Assembly (NCBI GenBank): GCA_903881535.1
Contig: CAIRTT010000046.1
Location: 1-5,228 of the forward strand
Reading direction: 5' to 3'
Source: an uncultured Armatimonadota bacterium
GTDB lineage: Bacteria; Armatimonadota; Armatimonadia; Armatimonadales; Armatimonadaceae
DNA: 5,228 nt
The notes under the pieces were generated by a model that saw only the letters and a list, made by a program, of their open reading frames with translations, ran no database searches and was not told where the DNA came from. Positions 1-5,228 of this stretch are shown here, in pieces. Position 1 is the stretch's first letter, and the number at the start of each line of letters is the position of its first letter. A program made the translations under genes and the position numbers.

Positions 1-1323
1 CTCCCGGATGCCAAGTCAAGCGGTGCAGTTGCCGATGCGCTTCGGGATGCACTGGCAGCCGCAAATGGCGCCGTTCACGCGGTCGCAAGACAGCTGGTAG
101 CCGGTCTCCCCGCGGAAGACAAACCCCTTGCCGGAACCACCGGAGTTGTCGTTATTGTCTATCAGGGCGAACTGATCGTCGCACATATCGGCGACTCACG
201 GGCGTATCTGATGCGCTCCGGTGTCCTGAGGCCCCTCACGGATGACCATTCGTTTGTGGCGGAACAAGTCAAACTTGGACACATGACCGAGGATGAAGCC
301 CGGAAGTCACGCTACCGCAATGTCGTCACAAGGGCGATTGGCATCAGCCCGACCGTGCTCTGTGATGTCTCCACACACACACTTCAAGAAGCCGACCGTA
401 TTCTGGTGTGCACCGATGGCCTTACGACGATGATTCAAGATGTCGAAATCGCCAATATTCTGGACAAAGCAGAGAGCAACACACACGCCACTCAGGCATT
501 GATTCAAGCCGCGCTGCAAGCCGGTGGAAATGACAATATCACTGTCTCCGTCATCGATGTCACTACAACGCAAGAGGGACCATCGTTGATCAACGGCGAC
601 TATCGTGGTCACGTCATGCGGTCTGCTGCTGAGTACTCCGAGTTTGCAACCAATGGATTTGCAGTGGCAAGCGCCACTCCCGATGCGAAAGCATCCATGG
701 GGACGGCCATCAACGAAGCATACCGACCCATCCAAAAGCCTGAGCCAGTAAAGCGGCGCAAATCAGAGTCAACATCGAAAGCGTGGATGCTACCCTTTGC
801 GCTGATTGGCATCCTGATGTCGGTTCTGCTTGTCGGTGTGATGGTGGTTGACCCGCTGCGTGTCAGTCTTGGTAAGCGCCTAACCGGCACAACAACCGTG
901 TTTGAACCTGAAGTACGTCCTGAGTTTTCGCGCATTAAATATCAGGATCCCATTGTATTCAGTGACCGCTCACCAGCCCGGGATGGCATTCTGTCCTGGT
1001 CAGTTGCGACCGGCCCAGCCTGGGTAGGGGCATCCACCGGTAAGGTCTTCGTGAAAAACATGGCTGGCATCGTGGAAGATCGCGTTGCTCCACGTCGTGG
1101 GCAACAGGTTTCCGGGATGGCTGTGGACCCGGATGGCAATGTGTACATCACGGATGCAACCCGCGGAATTATCGAGCGCATCACCGTTGCGGGGAATCGG
1201 ACCACCTTGGTCTCGCGTCTAAAGAATCCAAGCAGTTTGATTATCGACAGTGGTAATGGTGCCATTTACTACATCGATGGTGGTATTTTGTACGTTGTGA
1301 ATCCTGTAATTGCAGGAAAGTAA
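1..1323 (+). CDS. Membrane-anchored PP2C-family Ser/Thr protein phosphatase with NHL-like exterior domain (5' partial)
   Basis: This is a metal-dependent protein phosphatase that removes phosphate from Ser/Thr residues, most likely on the product of the next gene and its substrates. The frame is open from base 1, so the Met at 211 is internal; 440 residues are present. Visible PP2C motifs are GTTG (45-48), HIGDSRAY (62-69), LTDDHS, CTDGLT with metal-ligand Asp139, and GGNDNITV with Asp178. The first two metal-binding motifs (RxxNED and DGMGG types) would lie upstream of the window, roughly 50 residues away. After a basic stretch (KRRK) comes one hydrophobic helix at about 262-284, so the catalytic part is cytoplasmic and residues 285-440 are outside. 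That exterior part contains one clear NHL-type repeat at about 366-398 (GMAVDPDGNVYITDA) and a weaker one at 405-440. This is too short for a full six-bladed propeller. It ends 26 bp before the kinase gene, suggesting one operon. The PP2C assignment is firm; the exterior domain's ligand is unknown. Confidence 0.93.
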   Translation, partial: LPDAKSSGAVADALRDALAAANGAVHAVARQLVAGLPAEDKPLAGTTGVVVIVYQGELIVAHIGDSRAYLMRSGVLRPLTDDHSFVAEQVKLGHMTEDEARKSRYRNVVTRAIGISPTVLCDVSTHTLQEADRILVCTDGLTTMIQDVEIANILDKAESNTHATQALIQAALQAGGNDNITVSVIDVTTTQEGPSLINGDYRGHVMRSAAEYSEFATNGFAVASATPDAKASMGTAINEAYRPIQKPEPVKRRKSESTSKAWMLPFALIGILMSVLLVGVMVVDPLRVSLGKRLTGTTTVFEPEVRPEFSRIKYQDPIVFSDRSPARDGILSWSVATGPAWVGASTGKVFVKNMAGIVEDRVAPRRGQQVSGMAVDPDGNVYITDATRGIIERITVAGNRTTLVSRLKNPSSLIIDSGNGAIYYIDGGILYVVNPVIAGK

Positions 1324-1349
1324 TGGATTGCACAGCGAACTAATACCCT

Positions 1350-3407
1350 ATGGCGATTGGTCACCTCGGAAAATACGAGCGTCTGGATGTCCTTGGAAGC
1401 GGAGCTTCCGGAGTCGTCTACCTCGCCTATGACACCCTGCTACGTCGGCAGGTTGCACTTAAGGAAGTGCGTGGAGCAGGGCCTGAGCTAGACCGTGTTC
1501 TTTCTGAAGCACGTCTCCTAGATCGCCTGCGACATCCATCCCTGATAGCCGTTCACGCTGTAGACGAAATCGATGGCGTTGTGATCATCGACATGGAACT
1601 CATCCGGGGGAGTAACCTCTCGGAAGTGATGCGTGCGCGTAACCGCCGTCCATTGCCACTTCAGGAAGCGCTGACGATTGCAATCAATATCCTTGATGGC
1701 CTTGCACACGCGCATGATCACCGCGTGCTCCACCGGGATATAAAGCCGGCGAACATCCTGATAGGTAGCGATGGCCATACTGTCAAACTCACCGATTTTG
1801 GCCTTGCTGAGCTGCTAAGCAGCACATCCCTTGCCGGTGGTGGCGGGACGTACCCGTACATGGCCCCTGAGGACTTTGATGAGACGGCAGGGAGTGACCG
1901 TCGCTCAGACCTGTGGTCGGTTGGGGTTGTTGTCTATGAAATGATCACTGGCCGGCGGCCATTTGTGGTTGAGAAAACCCGTGATCCATTTGCCTGGAAA
2001 CGTGTCATTGATAATACCGAGCCAATGCATGTCAGCCATTTGGGACTTGGGTTGCCTTCCGAACTGGATCTTGTTCTTACAAAGGCGTTGTCGAAACGCA
2101 AGGATGACCGCTATCAGGATGCGCGTTCTTTCCGCGATGCACTGCTTACATCTGCGGGGATTGCACCGGCCGCAGTCCTGACGGAATCTAGGCCGAATGC
2201 GGATACCAGGATGCGTATCCCGACGCCAGAGCCACAGCTGTCTACAGAAATGTCACCGTTCTTCGTCTTCCCAGATGGCAATGCAACGGCCGACATCGAT
2301 GGCTTTTTAGCCGCAGCAGCGCGGAACTGGGACTTTTCTTGTACAGCCCTCGCTGATGGACGCTTTGCAAACTTCCTGTTCAAGCTCCACGCGGATGAAA
2401 TCGCAAACCTTGCGCGCAGCCTCGCTGCAAACAATGACCTGTCGCCTGACCGCCGCCTTCGGATGTTTCTCGAGTATAGTCAGCCAGACCCGGATGCCCC
2501 TGAGGTTGACCCGGTGGAAGAGTACGAAACGATCATTGGTATCGAGTACTCCCAATCCGATGAGAATGACTCGAGTGCTAGGGAAATCACTGGCAGTGAA
2601 GGTCAGCAAGAGGCGTATTCGACGAATATTGGTGTTGGGCGTGAGCTCGTCACTACAGGAGTTGCCGTGCACTCGGCGACGATGAACGAGGGTGATGGCA
2701 TTAAGGATGTCTTGGCACCACAAGGAGTTGGAACCGTGACACTCGATACCAAGTCGCCAGCTACTGCGGAGCCGCGAACGGTCGCAACTGTAAGCCCGGT
2801 TTTAAACGATGGTACACGTCAAAATGTTGGGACGGAAGCCACGGGATCGATGCGTGGTTCTAAAGCTAGTAATGGGGATGGTCTTCCTACTACATGGCCA
2901 TCGGATGCACTCTACCAACCACAGGCACAAAGAGAAACTCCACGCTACAGGGCAACGGCTGAACCGATCATCATGCGCTGGTGGTACTGGCCACAGTTGT
3001 TTGTGACTGCCTTGCCCGTGATGTTGGGGACTCTCACGTACACTGTTGGTACAGCGGTACCTACAAACGTGATGATGGCATTGCTTGCGGTAACGGGTCT
3101 CTTGGCAAGTCTGCAGATGGTGATTACGAGCGGTGTTCGGATGCCCGCATGGGCGACATTTATTCTCGTCTTCCCGATGGCGATAGGAGTTATGGGGGGC
3201 GGTGCGTTGGCCGCTGCTCTTGTTGGTCCTGCTGCATCGATGCAAAATTTGGGTGAGGCCCTGCTACCTGGAATCGTTCCCCTCGCAGTACTGGTTGCCG
3301 CTGGGGTCTCGATTCGCCGTACGTGGCGCTTCTGGGTTGTGGTTCACATCCTGTTGGCTGTGGTGTCATCCGTTGACATCGTCAACGCATTTATTCTCGC
3401 GAAGTAG
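1350..3407 (+). CDS. Eukaryotic-like Ser/Thr protein kinase with about five C-terminal membrane helices
   Basis: This is a Hanks-type kinase of 685 residues. The catalytic domain (about 9-268) has every key element: glycine loop GSGASG (16-21), Lys38 (VALK), alpha-C Glu53, HRDIKPAN with Asp130 and Asn135, DFG (149-151), activation segment GTYPYMAPE (166-174) and DLWSVG. It should therefore be active, and Thr167 is a plausible autophosphorylation site. Residues about 270-540 form a low-complexity, partly acidic linker that includes a helical module (about 318-375). About five hydrophobic segments follow (near 549-569, 570-591, 600-626, 636-653, 661-683), anchoring the protein in the membrane with little exposed outside. 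There are no PASTA repeats. The start is fixed by an in-frame stop at 1341-1343 and by the glycine loop beginning at residue 16. No Shine-Dalgarno sequence is visible in the 26-bp gap after the phosphatase, so translation may depend on read-through from that gene. It is not assigned to pknA or pknB because the domain layout differs. Confidence 0.95.
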   Translation: MAIGHLGKYERLDVLGSGASGVVYLAYDTLLRRQVALKEVRGAGPELDRVLSEARLLDRLRHPSLIAVHAVDEIDGVVIIDMELIRGSNLSEVMRARNRRPLPLQEALTIAINILDGLAHAHDHRVLHRDIKPANILIGSDGHTVKLTDFGLAELLSSTSLAGGGGTYPYMAPEDFDETAGSDRRSDLWSVGVVVYEMITGRRPFVVEKTRDPFAWKRVIDNTEPMHVSHLGLGLPSELDLVLTKALSKRKDDRYQDARSFRDALLTSAGIAPAAVLTESRPNADTRMRIPTPEPQLSTEMSPFFVFPDGNATADIDGFLAAAARNWDFSCTALADGRFANFLFKLHADEIANLARSLAANNDLSPDRRLRMFLEYSQPDPDAPEVDPVEEYETIIGIEYSQSDENDSSAREITGSEGQQEAYSTNIGVGRELVTTGVAVHSATMNEGDGIKDVLAPQGVGTVTLDTKSPATAEPRTVATVSPVLNDGTRQNVGTEATGSMRGSKASNGDGLPTTWPSDALYQPQAQRETPRYRATAEPIIMRWWYWPQLFVTALPVMLGTLTYTVGTAVPTNVMMALLAVTGLLASLQMVITSGVRMPAWATFILVFPMAIGVMGGGALAAALVGPAASMQNLGEALLPGIVPLAVLVAAGVSIRRTWRFWVVVHILLAVVSSVDIVNAFILAK

Positions 3408-3480
3408 GTTTCTATTTCGTTAGCCGAGAATGCGCGTGTTGATGATAAGACTTACCCCAGCACATCAATCCATCCATAGG

Positions 3481-3495
3481 CTCTGCGCGGCAGAG
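3481..3495. terminator. Short GC-rich hairpin, possible weak terminator downstream of the kinase
   Basis: CTCTGC and GCAGAG form a perfect 6-bp stem around a GCG loop, 73 bp after the kinase stop. One further G-C pair can be added beyond a G-G mismatch. No run of T follows (the next bases are gcgtacgttt), so it is a poor intrinsic terminator. It may be incidental, or it may stop RNA from either convergent gene. Confidence 0.22.
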
Positions 3496-3548
3496 GCGTA
3501 CGTTTGCGTGATGTAGTACGCACTTTGGTGGCAGGGCAATCACAAGGT

Positions 3549-3602
3549 CTAGACCAACCCATCCAGCCAATCGATCGTCTGCTCTCCGCGAAGCCGCAGG
3601 AT
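3549..3602 (-). repeat. Displaced copy of the ung 3' end (copy C)
   Basis: Read on the - strand these 54 bases encode ILRLRGEQTIDWLDGLV followed by TAG. The real Ung end is ILRLRGEQTIDWMDGLV followed by TGA. 47 of 54 bases match the ung end at 3802-3855 and 45 of 54 match copy B. Upstream in this frame the similarity stops (residues DFRS) and a stop codon comes six codons before the copy's glycine position, so it cannot make a protein on its own. The only amino-acid change within the 17 codons is Met to Leu after the Trp. Confidence 0.9.
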
Positions 3603-3680
3603 GCTTCGGAATCTCATCTGACAGCGCACACTGAATTTCTCTCGCTTGGCGGGTGTAGATGTTTGTGAGAATTTAAGCCC

Positions 3681-3734
3681 CTAGAGCAACTCCTCAAGCC
3701 AATCGATAGTCTGCTCACCGCGGAGCCTGAGGAT
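3681..3734 (-). repeat. Displaced copy of the ung 3' end (copy B)
   Basis: Read on the - strand these 54 bases encode ILRLRGEQTIDWLEELL followed by TAG. 41 of 54 bases match the real ung end. The 12-residue core is identical in protein although five codons differ, all at third positions. The last five residues differ more (LEELL against MDGLV) but remain a plausible Ung terminus. The preceding codon is Gly, as in ung, so the similarity may reach 3737. The open frame extends only to a TAG at 3756-3758 and has no start, so it is not a gene. Confidence 0.9.
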
Positions 3735-3801
3735 GCCATATGTCCTAATGTTCCTCTAGACTAAATAATCTCTCTTATGGTGGTAATTGCTACCCTCAGA
3801 G

Positions 3802-3855
3802 TCACACCAACCCATCCATCCAATCGATCGTCTGCTCTCCGCGAAGCCTAAGAAT
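3802..3855 (-). repeat. Native ung 3' end, reference copy (copy A)
   Basis: These are the last 17 codons and the TGA stop of the intact ung gene, the sequence repeated at 3681-3734 and 3549-3602. The shared core in all three begins with the codon for Ile214 and includes the family's C-terminal GxxxIDW signature. The longest stretches common to all three on the + strand are CCAATCGAT and GTCTGCTC, separated by one variable base. Confidence 0.85.
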
Positions 3856-4494
3856 CCCATTGATGGTTGAAAATGGCCGATGTTCGAAGAACCCTCGATG
3901 TGCACTGAGTGGACTCGGATGCACCGACCGGATGCTGTCATGCCGTTCAGTGAGAAATGGCACGGCTGCATTCGCGGCATGCGATCCCCACAGCACGAAG
4001 ATGGGTGGATTGTCACGGGATGCAAGCGCTGCAAGAACGGCACTTGTGATAATGTCCCAGCCCAGCTTTGCATGCGACAGTGGCGTCGCCGCACGCACGG
4101 TCAGGGTTGTGTTCCAGAGCAGAACACCCTGATGTGCCCATGGAGTGAGGTCGTGGCGGGTTGGCTCTGAAACACCGAGGTCGAGTGCCAGTGCTTTGTG
4201 GATATTCCTCAGGGATGGCGGTGCGGGAATGGTATCCGGGACGCTGAAGCAGAGGCCCTGCGCTTGGCCCGGACCGTGGTACGGATCCTGCCCAATAATG
4301 ATGACCTTGGTCTTCGCAAAGGGTGTCAGCGTGAGCGCGCGAAGCTCTATCCCAGCTGGTGGATAGACAGTGTTGGATGCACGCTCATTTGCGATGCGCT
4401 CGAGGAGGAGCTGGCCATCCGGTGATGCGAAAATGGGTTCGAGGATGTTGTTCCAGTCTGAGGATTCATCCAGAAAGAGATTTTGAGGGCGCAT
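3802..4494 (-). CDS. ung: Uracil-DNA glycosylase, family 1
   Basis: Ung removes uracil from DNA by cleaving the base-sugar bond, the first step of base-excision repair after cytosine deamination or dUTP misincorporation. It acts in the cytoplasm on single- or double-stranded DNA. At 230 residues it matches the usual bacterial length. All family-1 motifs are present: the water-activating loop GQDPYHGPGQAQGLCFSV (68-85) with catalytic Asp70 and His73, the uracil-recognising Asn128 in LLWNTTLTV, SHAKLGW (140-146), and the leucine-intercalation loop HPSPLSAHRGFF (192-203) with catalytic His192 and Leu196. The C-terminal GEQTIDW is also typical. The GQDPYHGPGQ form is that of the classical E. coli-like enzymes, not the GQDPYPTPGH form of many high-G+C actinobacteria. 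No Shine-Dalgarno lies before the ATG, and a -10 box seven bases upstream suggests a leaderless mRNA. It converges with the kinase gene and diverges from the methyltransferase gene. Its last codons are duplicated twice downstream. Confidence 0.98.
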   Translation of the reverse strand: MRPQNLFLDESSDWNNILEPIFASPDGQLLLERIANERASNTVYPPAGIELRALTLTPFAKTKVIIIGQDPYHGPGQAQGLCFSVPDTIPAPPSLRNIHKALALDLGVSEPTRHDLTPWAHQGVLLWNTTLTVRAATPLSHAKLGWDIITSAVLAALASRDNPPIFVLWGSHAANAAVPFLTERHDSIRSVHPSPLSAHRGFFEHRPFSTINGILRLRGEQTIDWMDGLV

Positions 4495-4506
4495 AAAAGC
4501 ATTCTA
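4495..4506 (-). promoter_or_regulatory. Likely leaderless promoter of ung (-10 box TAGAAT)
   Basis: On the - strand TAGAAT (4506 to 4501), one base from the TATAAT consensus, is followed by six bases (GCTTTT) and then the ung ATG. Initiation about seven bases after a -10 box would put the first transcribed base on the A of the start codon. Further upstream only a poor -35 match (TTGTGC with a 19-bp spacer) is seen. The absence of a ribosome-binding site before this ATG agrees with leaderless translation, which is common in actinobacteria. Confidence 0.45.
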
Positions 4507-4544
4507 GGCTGATGATTCCAGGGGTGCACAAGGAGAATCACATC

Positions 4545-4550
4545 TATAAA
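4545..4550 (+). promoter_or_regulatory. Possible -10 element of the O-methyltransferase gene
   Basis: TATAAA lies 14 bases before the ATG at 4565. If used, transcription would begin near 4557 and leave an untranslated leader of only about eight bases. No convincing -35 hexamer is seen at the expected distance. The last base departs from the TANNNT pattern, so the call is weak. Confidence 0.22.
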
Positions 4551-4564
4551 GCGAACCGGATGGC

Positions 4565-5227
4565 ATGTCTAGAGTCTCATTCGGTCTTCCTGCTGAGCTG
4601 CAGGATTACGTTGTCAAGGTCGGTACCAGACCCAATCCGCATCGGGCTGCGCTCCGGGATGCCACGAATGCCCTCGAAAATGCATCCATGCAGATCAGTG
4701 AAGAACAGGGAAATTTTATGTACCTGCTCATCAAAATACTTGGCGCGCGCAAATGCCTCGAGGTTGGGACATTTACTGGATATTCTGCGCTGGTAACAGC
4801 CGAGGCTCTGCCCGCAGATGGCGAACTTGTTTGCTGTGACATTTCAAGTGAGTACCCGGCGATTGGGCGGCCGCACTGGGAAACGGCAGGCGTTGCATCC
4901 AAAATTGATTTGCGTATCGGTCCTGCAACCGAAACTCTGGAAACTCTCTTGACAACGGGGCATGCTGGGACATTTGATTTTGCCTTTATCGATGCCGATA
5001 AGCCCAACTACGATGCGTACTACGAAGCAGCCCTCAAGCTGGTTCGTAAGGGTGGAGTTATTGGGATTGACAATACGCTTTGGTATGCAAAGGTCATCGA
5101 TGAGGATGTTCAGGATGACGACACGATTGCGCTTCGTGCGCTGAACATCAAGGTGCATGCGGATGCGCGTGTCGAGATGGTTCTGCTGCCGATTGGGGAT
5201 GGCCTGACACTTTGCCGGGTGAACTAA
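4565..5227 (+). CDS. Class I SAM-dependent O-methyltransferase, caffeoyl-CoA/catechol type
   Basis: The enzyme transfers a methyl group from S-adenosylmethionine to a hydroxyl, usually of a catechol-like substrate, with a divalent metal; the physiological substrate here cannot be read from sequence. It has 220 residues, normal for this bacterial family. SAM-binding motif I is LEVGTFTGYSAL (65-76), followed by acidic CCDIS (90-94), then FDFAFIDADKPNY (137-149) and GGVIGIDNTLW (163-173). Asp143, Asp169 and Asn170 match the family's metal ligands. The C-terminal LPIGDGLTLCRVN is also typical. The ATG at 4565 is the first usable start, since an in-frame TAA lies at 4547-4549. An AAGGAG at 4530-4535 is too far upstream (29 bases) to serve it. 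Transcribed divergently from ung across 70 bp; the stop ends one base before the window edge, so any downstream partner is unseen. Confidence 0.95.
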   Translation: MSRVSFGLPAELQDYVVKVGTRPNPHRAALRDATNALENASMQISEEQGNFMYLLIKILGARKCLEVGTFTGYSALVTAEALPADGELVCCDISSEYPAIGRPHWETAGVASKIDLRIGPATETLETLLTTGHAGTFDFAFIDADKPNYDAYYEAALKLVRKGGVIGIDNTLWYAKVIDEDVQDDDTIALRALNIKVHADARVEMVLLPIGDGLTLCRVN

Positions 5228-5228
5228 A

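Larger units (their letters stand above)
3408..3801. other. Gene-free convergent intergenic region carrying two displaced ung 3' ends
   Basis: This 394-bp stretch separates the 3' ends of the kinase and ung genes. I find no open frame with a credible start, no tRNA and no clear factor-independent terminator with a T-run. It contains two extra copies of the ung C-terminal coding end, annotated separately, a perfect 10-bp palindrome GGTCTAGACC (3546-3555) and a short hairpin (3481-3495). The stretches between the copies are unlike any coding sequence I recognise and are locally A+T-richer than the genes. Confidence 0.75.

Noticed and set aside
211..1323. Start of the phosphatase at the ATG at 211
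   Set aside because: The frame is open to base 1 and the upstream codons encode conserved PP2C sequence (GTTG, HIGDSRAY), so this Met is internal.
2802..3245. 147-codon open frame on the - strand within the kinase gene
   Set aside because: It lies opposite the linker and membrane-helix codons, is rich in His, Arg and Cys as expected of an antisense shadow, and has no start signal.
3464..3478. A fourth, degenerate ung tail reading LWMD then stop on the - strand
   Set aside because: Only about ten bases (ATCCATCCAT area) match the real tail and the RGEQTID part is missing; too short to separate from chance.
3756..3770. Another possible tail remnant ending DYLV then stop, sharing TCTAGAC with copy C
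   Set aside because: Similarity is limited to about ten bases next to the stop; the conserved core is absent.
3408..3801. tRNA or structured RNA gene in the convergent gap
   Set aside because: No cloverleaf arms, T-loop or A/B-box-like sequence is visible; the only stem is the 6-bp hairpin at 3481-3495.
3549..3855. CRISPR-like array from the three regularly placed repeats
   Set aside because: The repeats are 54 bp, diverge at synonymous codon positions and match the coding end of ung; the spacers are 66-80 bp, may be related to one another, and no cas genes are present.
3756..4094. 112-codon open frame on the - strand overlapping ung
   Set aside because: It is a shadow in another frame of ung, whose own frame holds all the catalytic motifs.
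4512..4796. 94-codon open frame on the + strand beginning before the methyltransferase gene
   Set aside because: It overlaps the methyltransferase in another frame, has no family-like sequence and a composition typical of an out-of-frame reading.

Overview
The window holds four protein genes: a 5'-truncated PP2C-type phosphatase and a receptor-like Ser/Thr kinase on the + strand, then a uracil-DNA glycosylase on the - strand, then a SAM-dependent O-methyltransferase on the + strand. Base composition is mid-range (sampled lines run from about 45 to 65 % G+C). The phosphatase/kinase pair, near-absence of Shine-Dalgarno sequences and a likely leaderless ung promoter fit an actinobacterium of moderate G+C better than a classical high-G+C one. 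This placement is an inference; the sequence does not fix a genus.

Region 1-3407 is a signalling pair. The phosphatase (cytoplasmic PP2C domain, one membrane helix, short NHL-like exterior domain) is followed after 26 bp by a kinase with an intact catalytic domain, a long variable linker and about five C-terminal membrane helices. They are probably co-transcribed and set opposing phosphorylation states at the membrane. The layout differs from the usual actinobacterial PknB/PstP pair: the exterior domain is on the phosphatase, and the kinase has no PASTA or other obvious exterior sensor.

Region 3408-3801 (394 bp) lies between the convergent kinase and ung genes. It contains the most unusual feature of the window: two extra copies of the last 17 codons plus stop of ung (3681-3734 and 3549-3602), in ung orientation and downstream of the real end (3802-3855). 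Across the 12-codon core, all differences among the three copies are synonymous. Each copy also ends with a stop exactly five codons after the DW pair. They look like displaced alternative 3' ends of ung, left by repeated integration or allele replacement at this gene end, or kept as recombination donors.

Region 3802-5227 holds ung (complete, all family-1 catalytic motifs present) and, divergent from it across 70 bp, a complete class I O-methyltransferase of the caffeoyl-CoA/catechol type. The divergent spacer carries a good -10 box for ung, placed so that transcription would begin at the start codon. Base-excision repair and methyl transfer have no evident functional link to the signalling pair.
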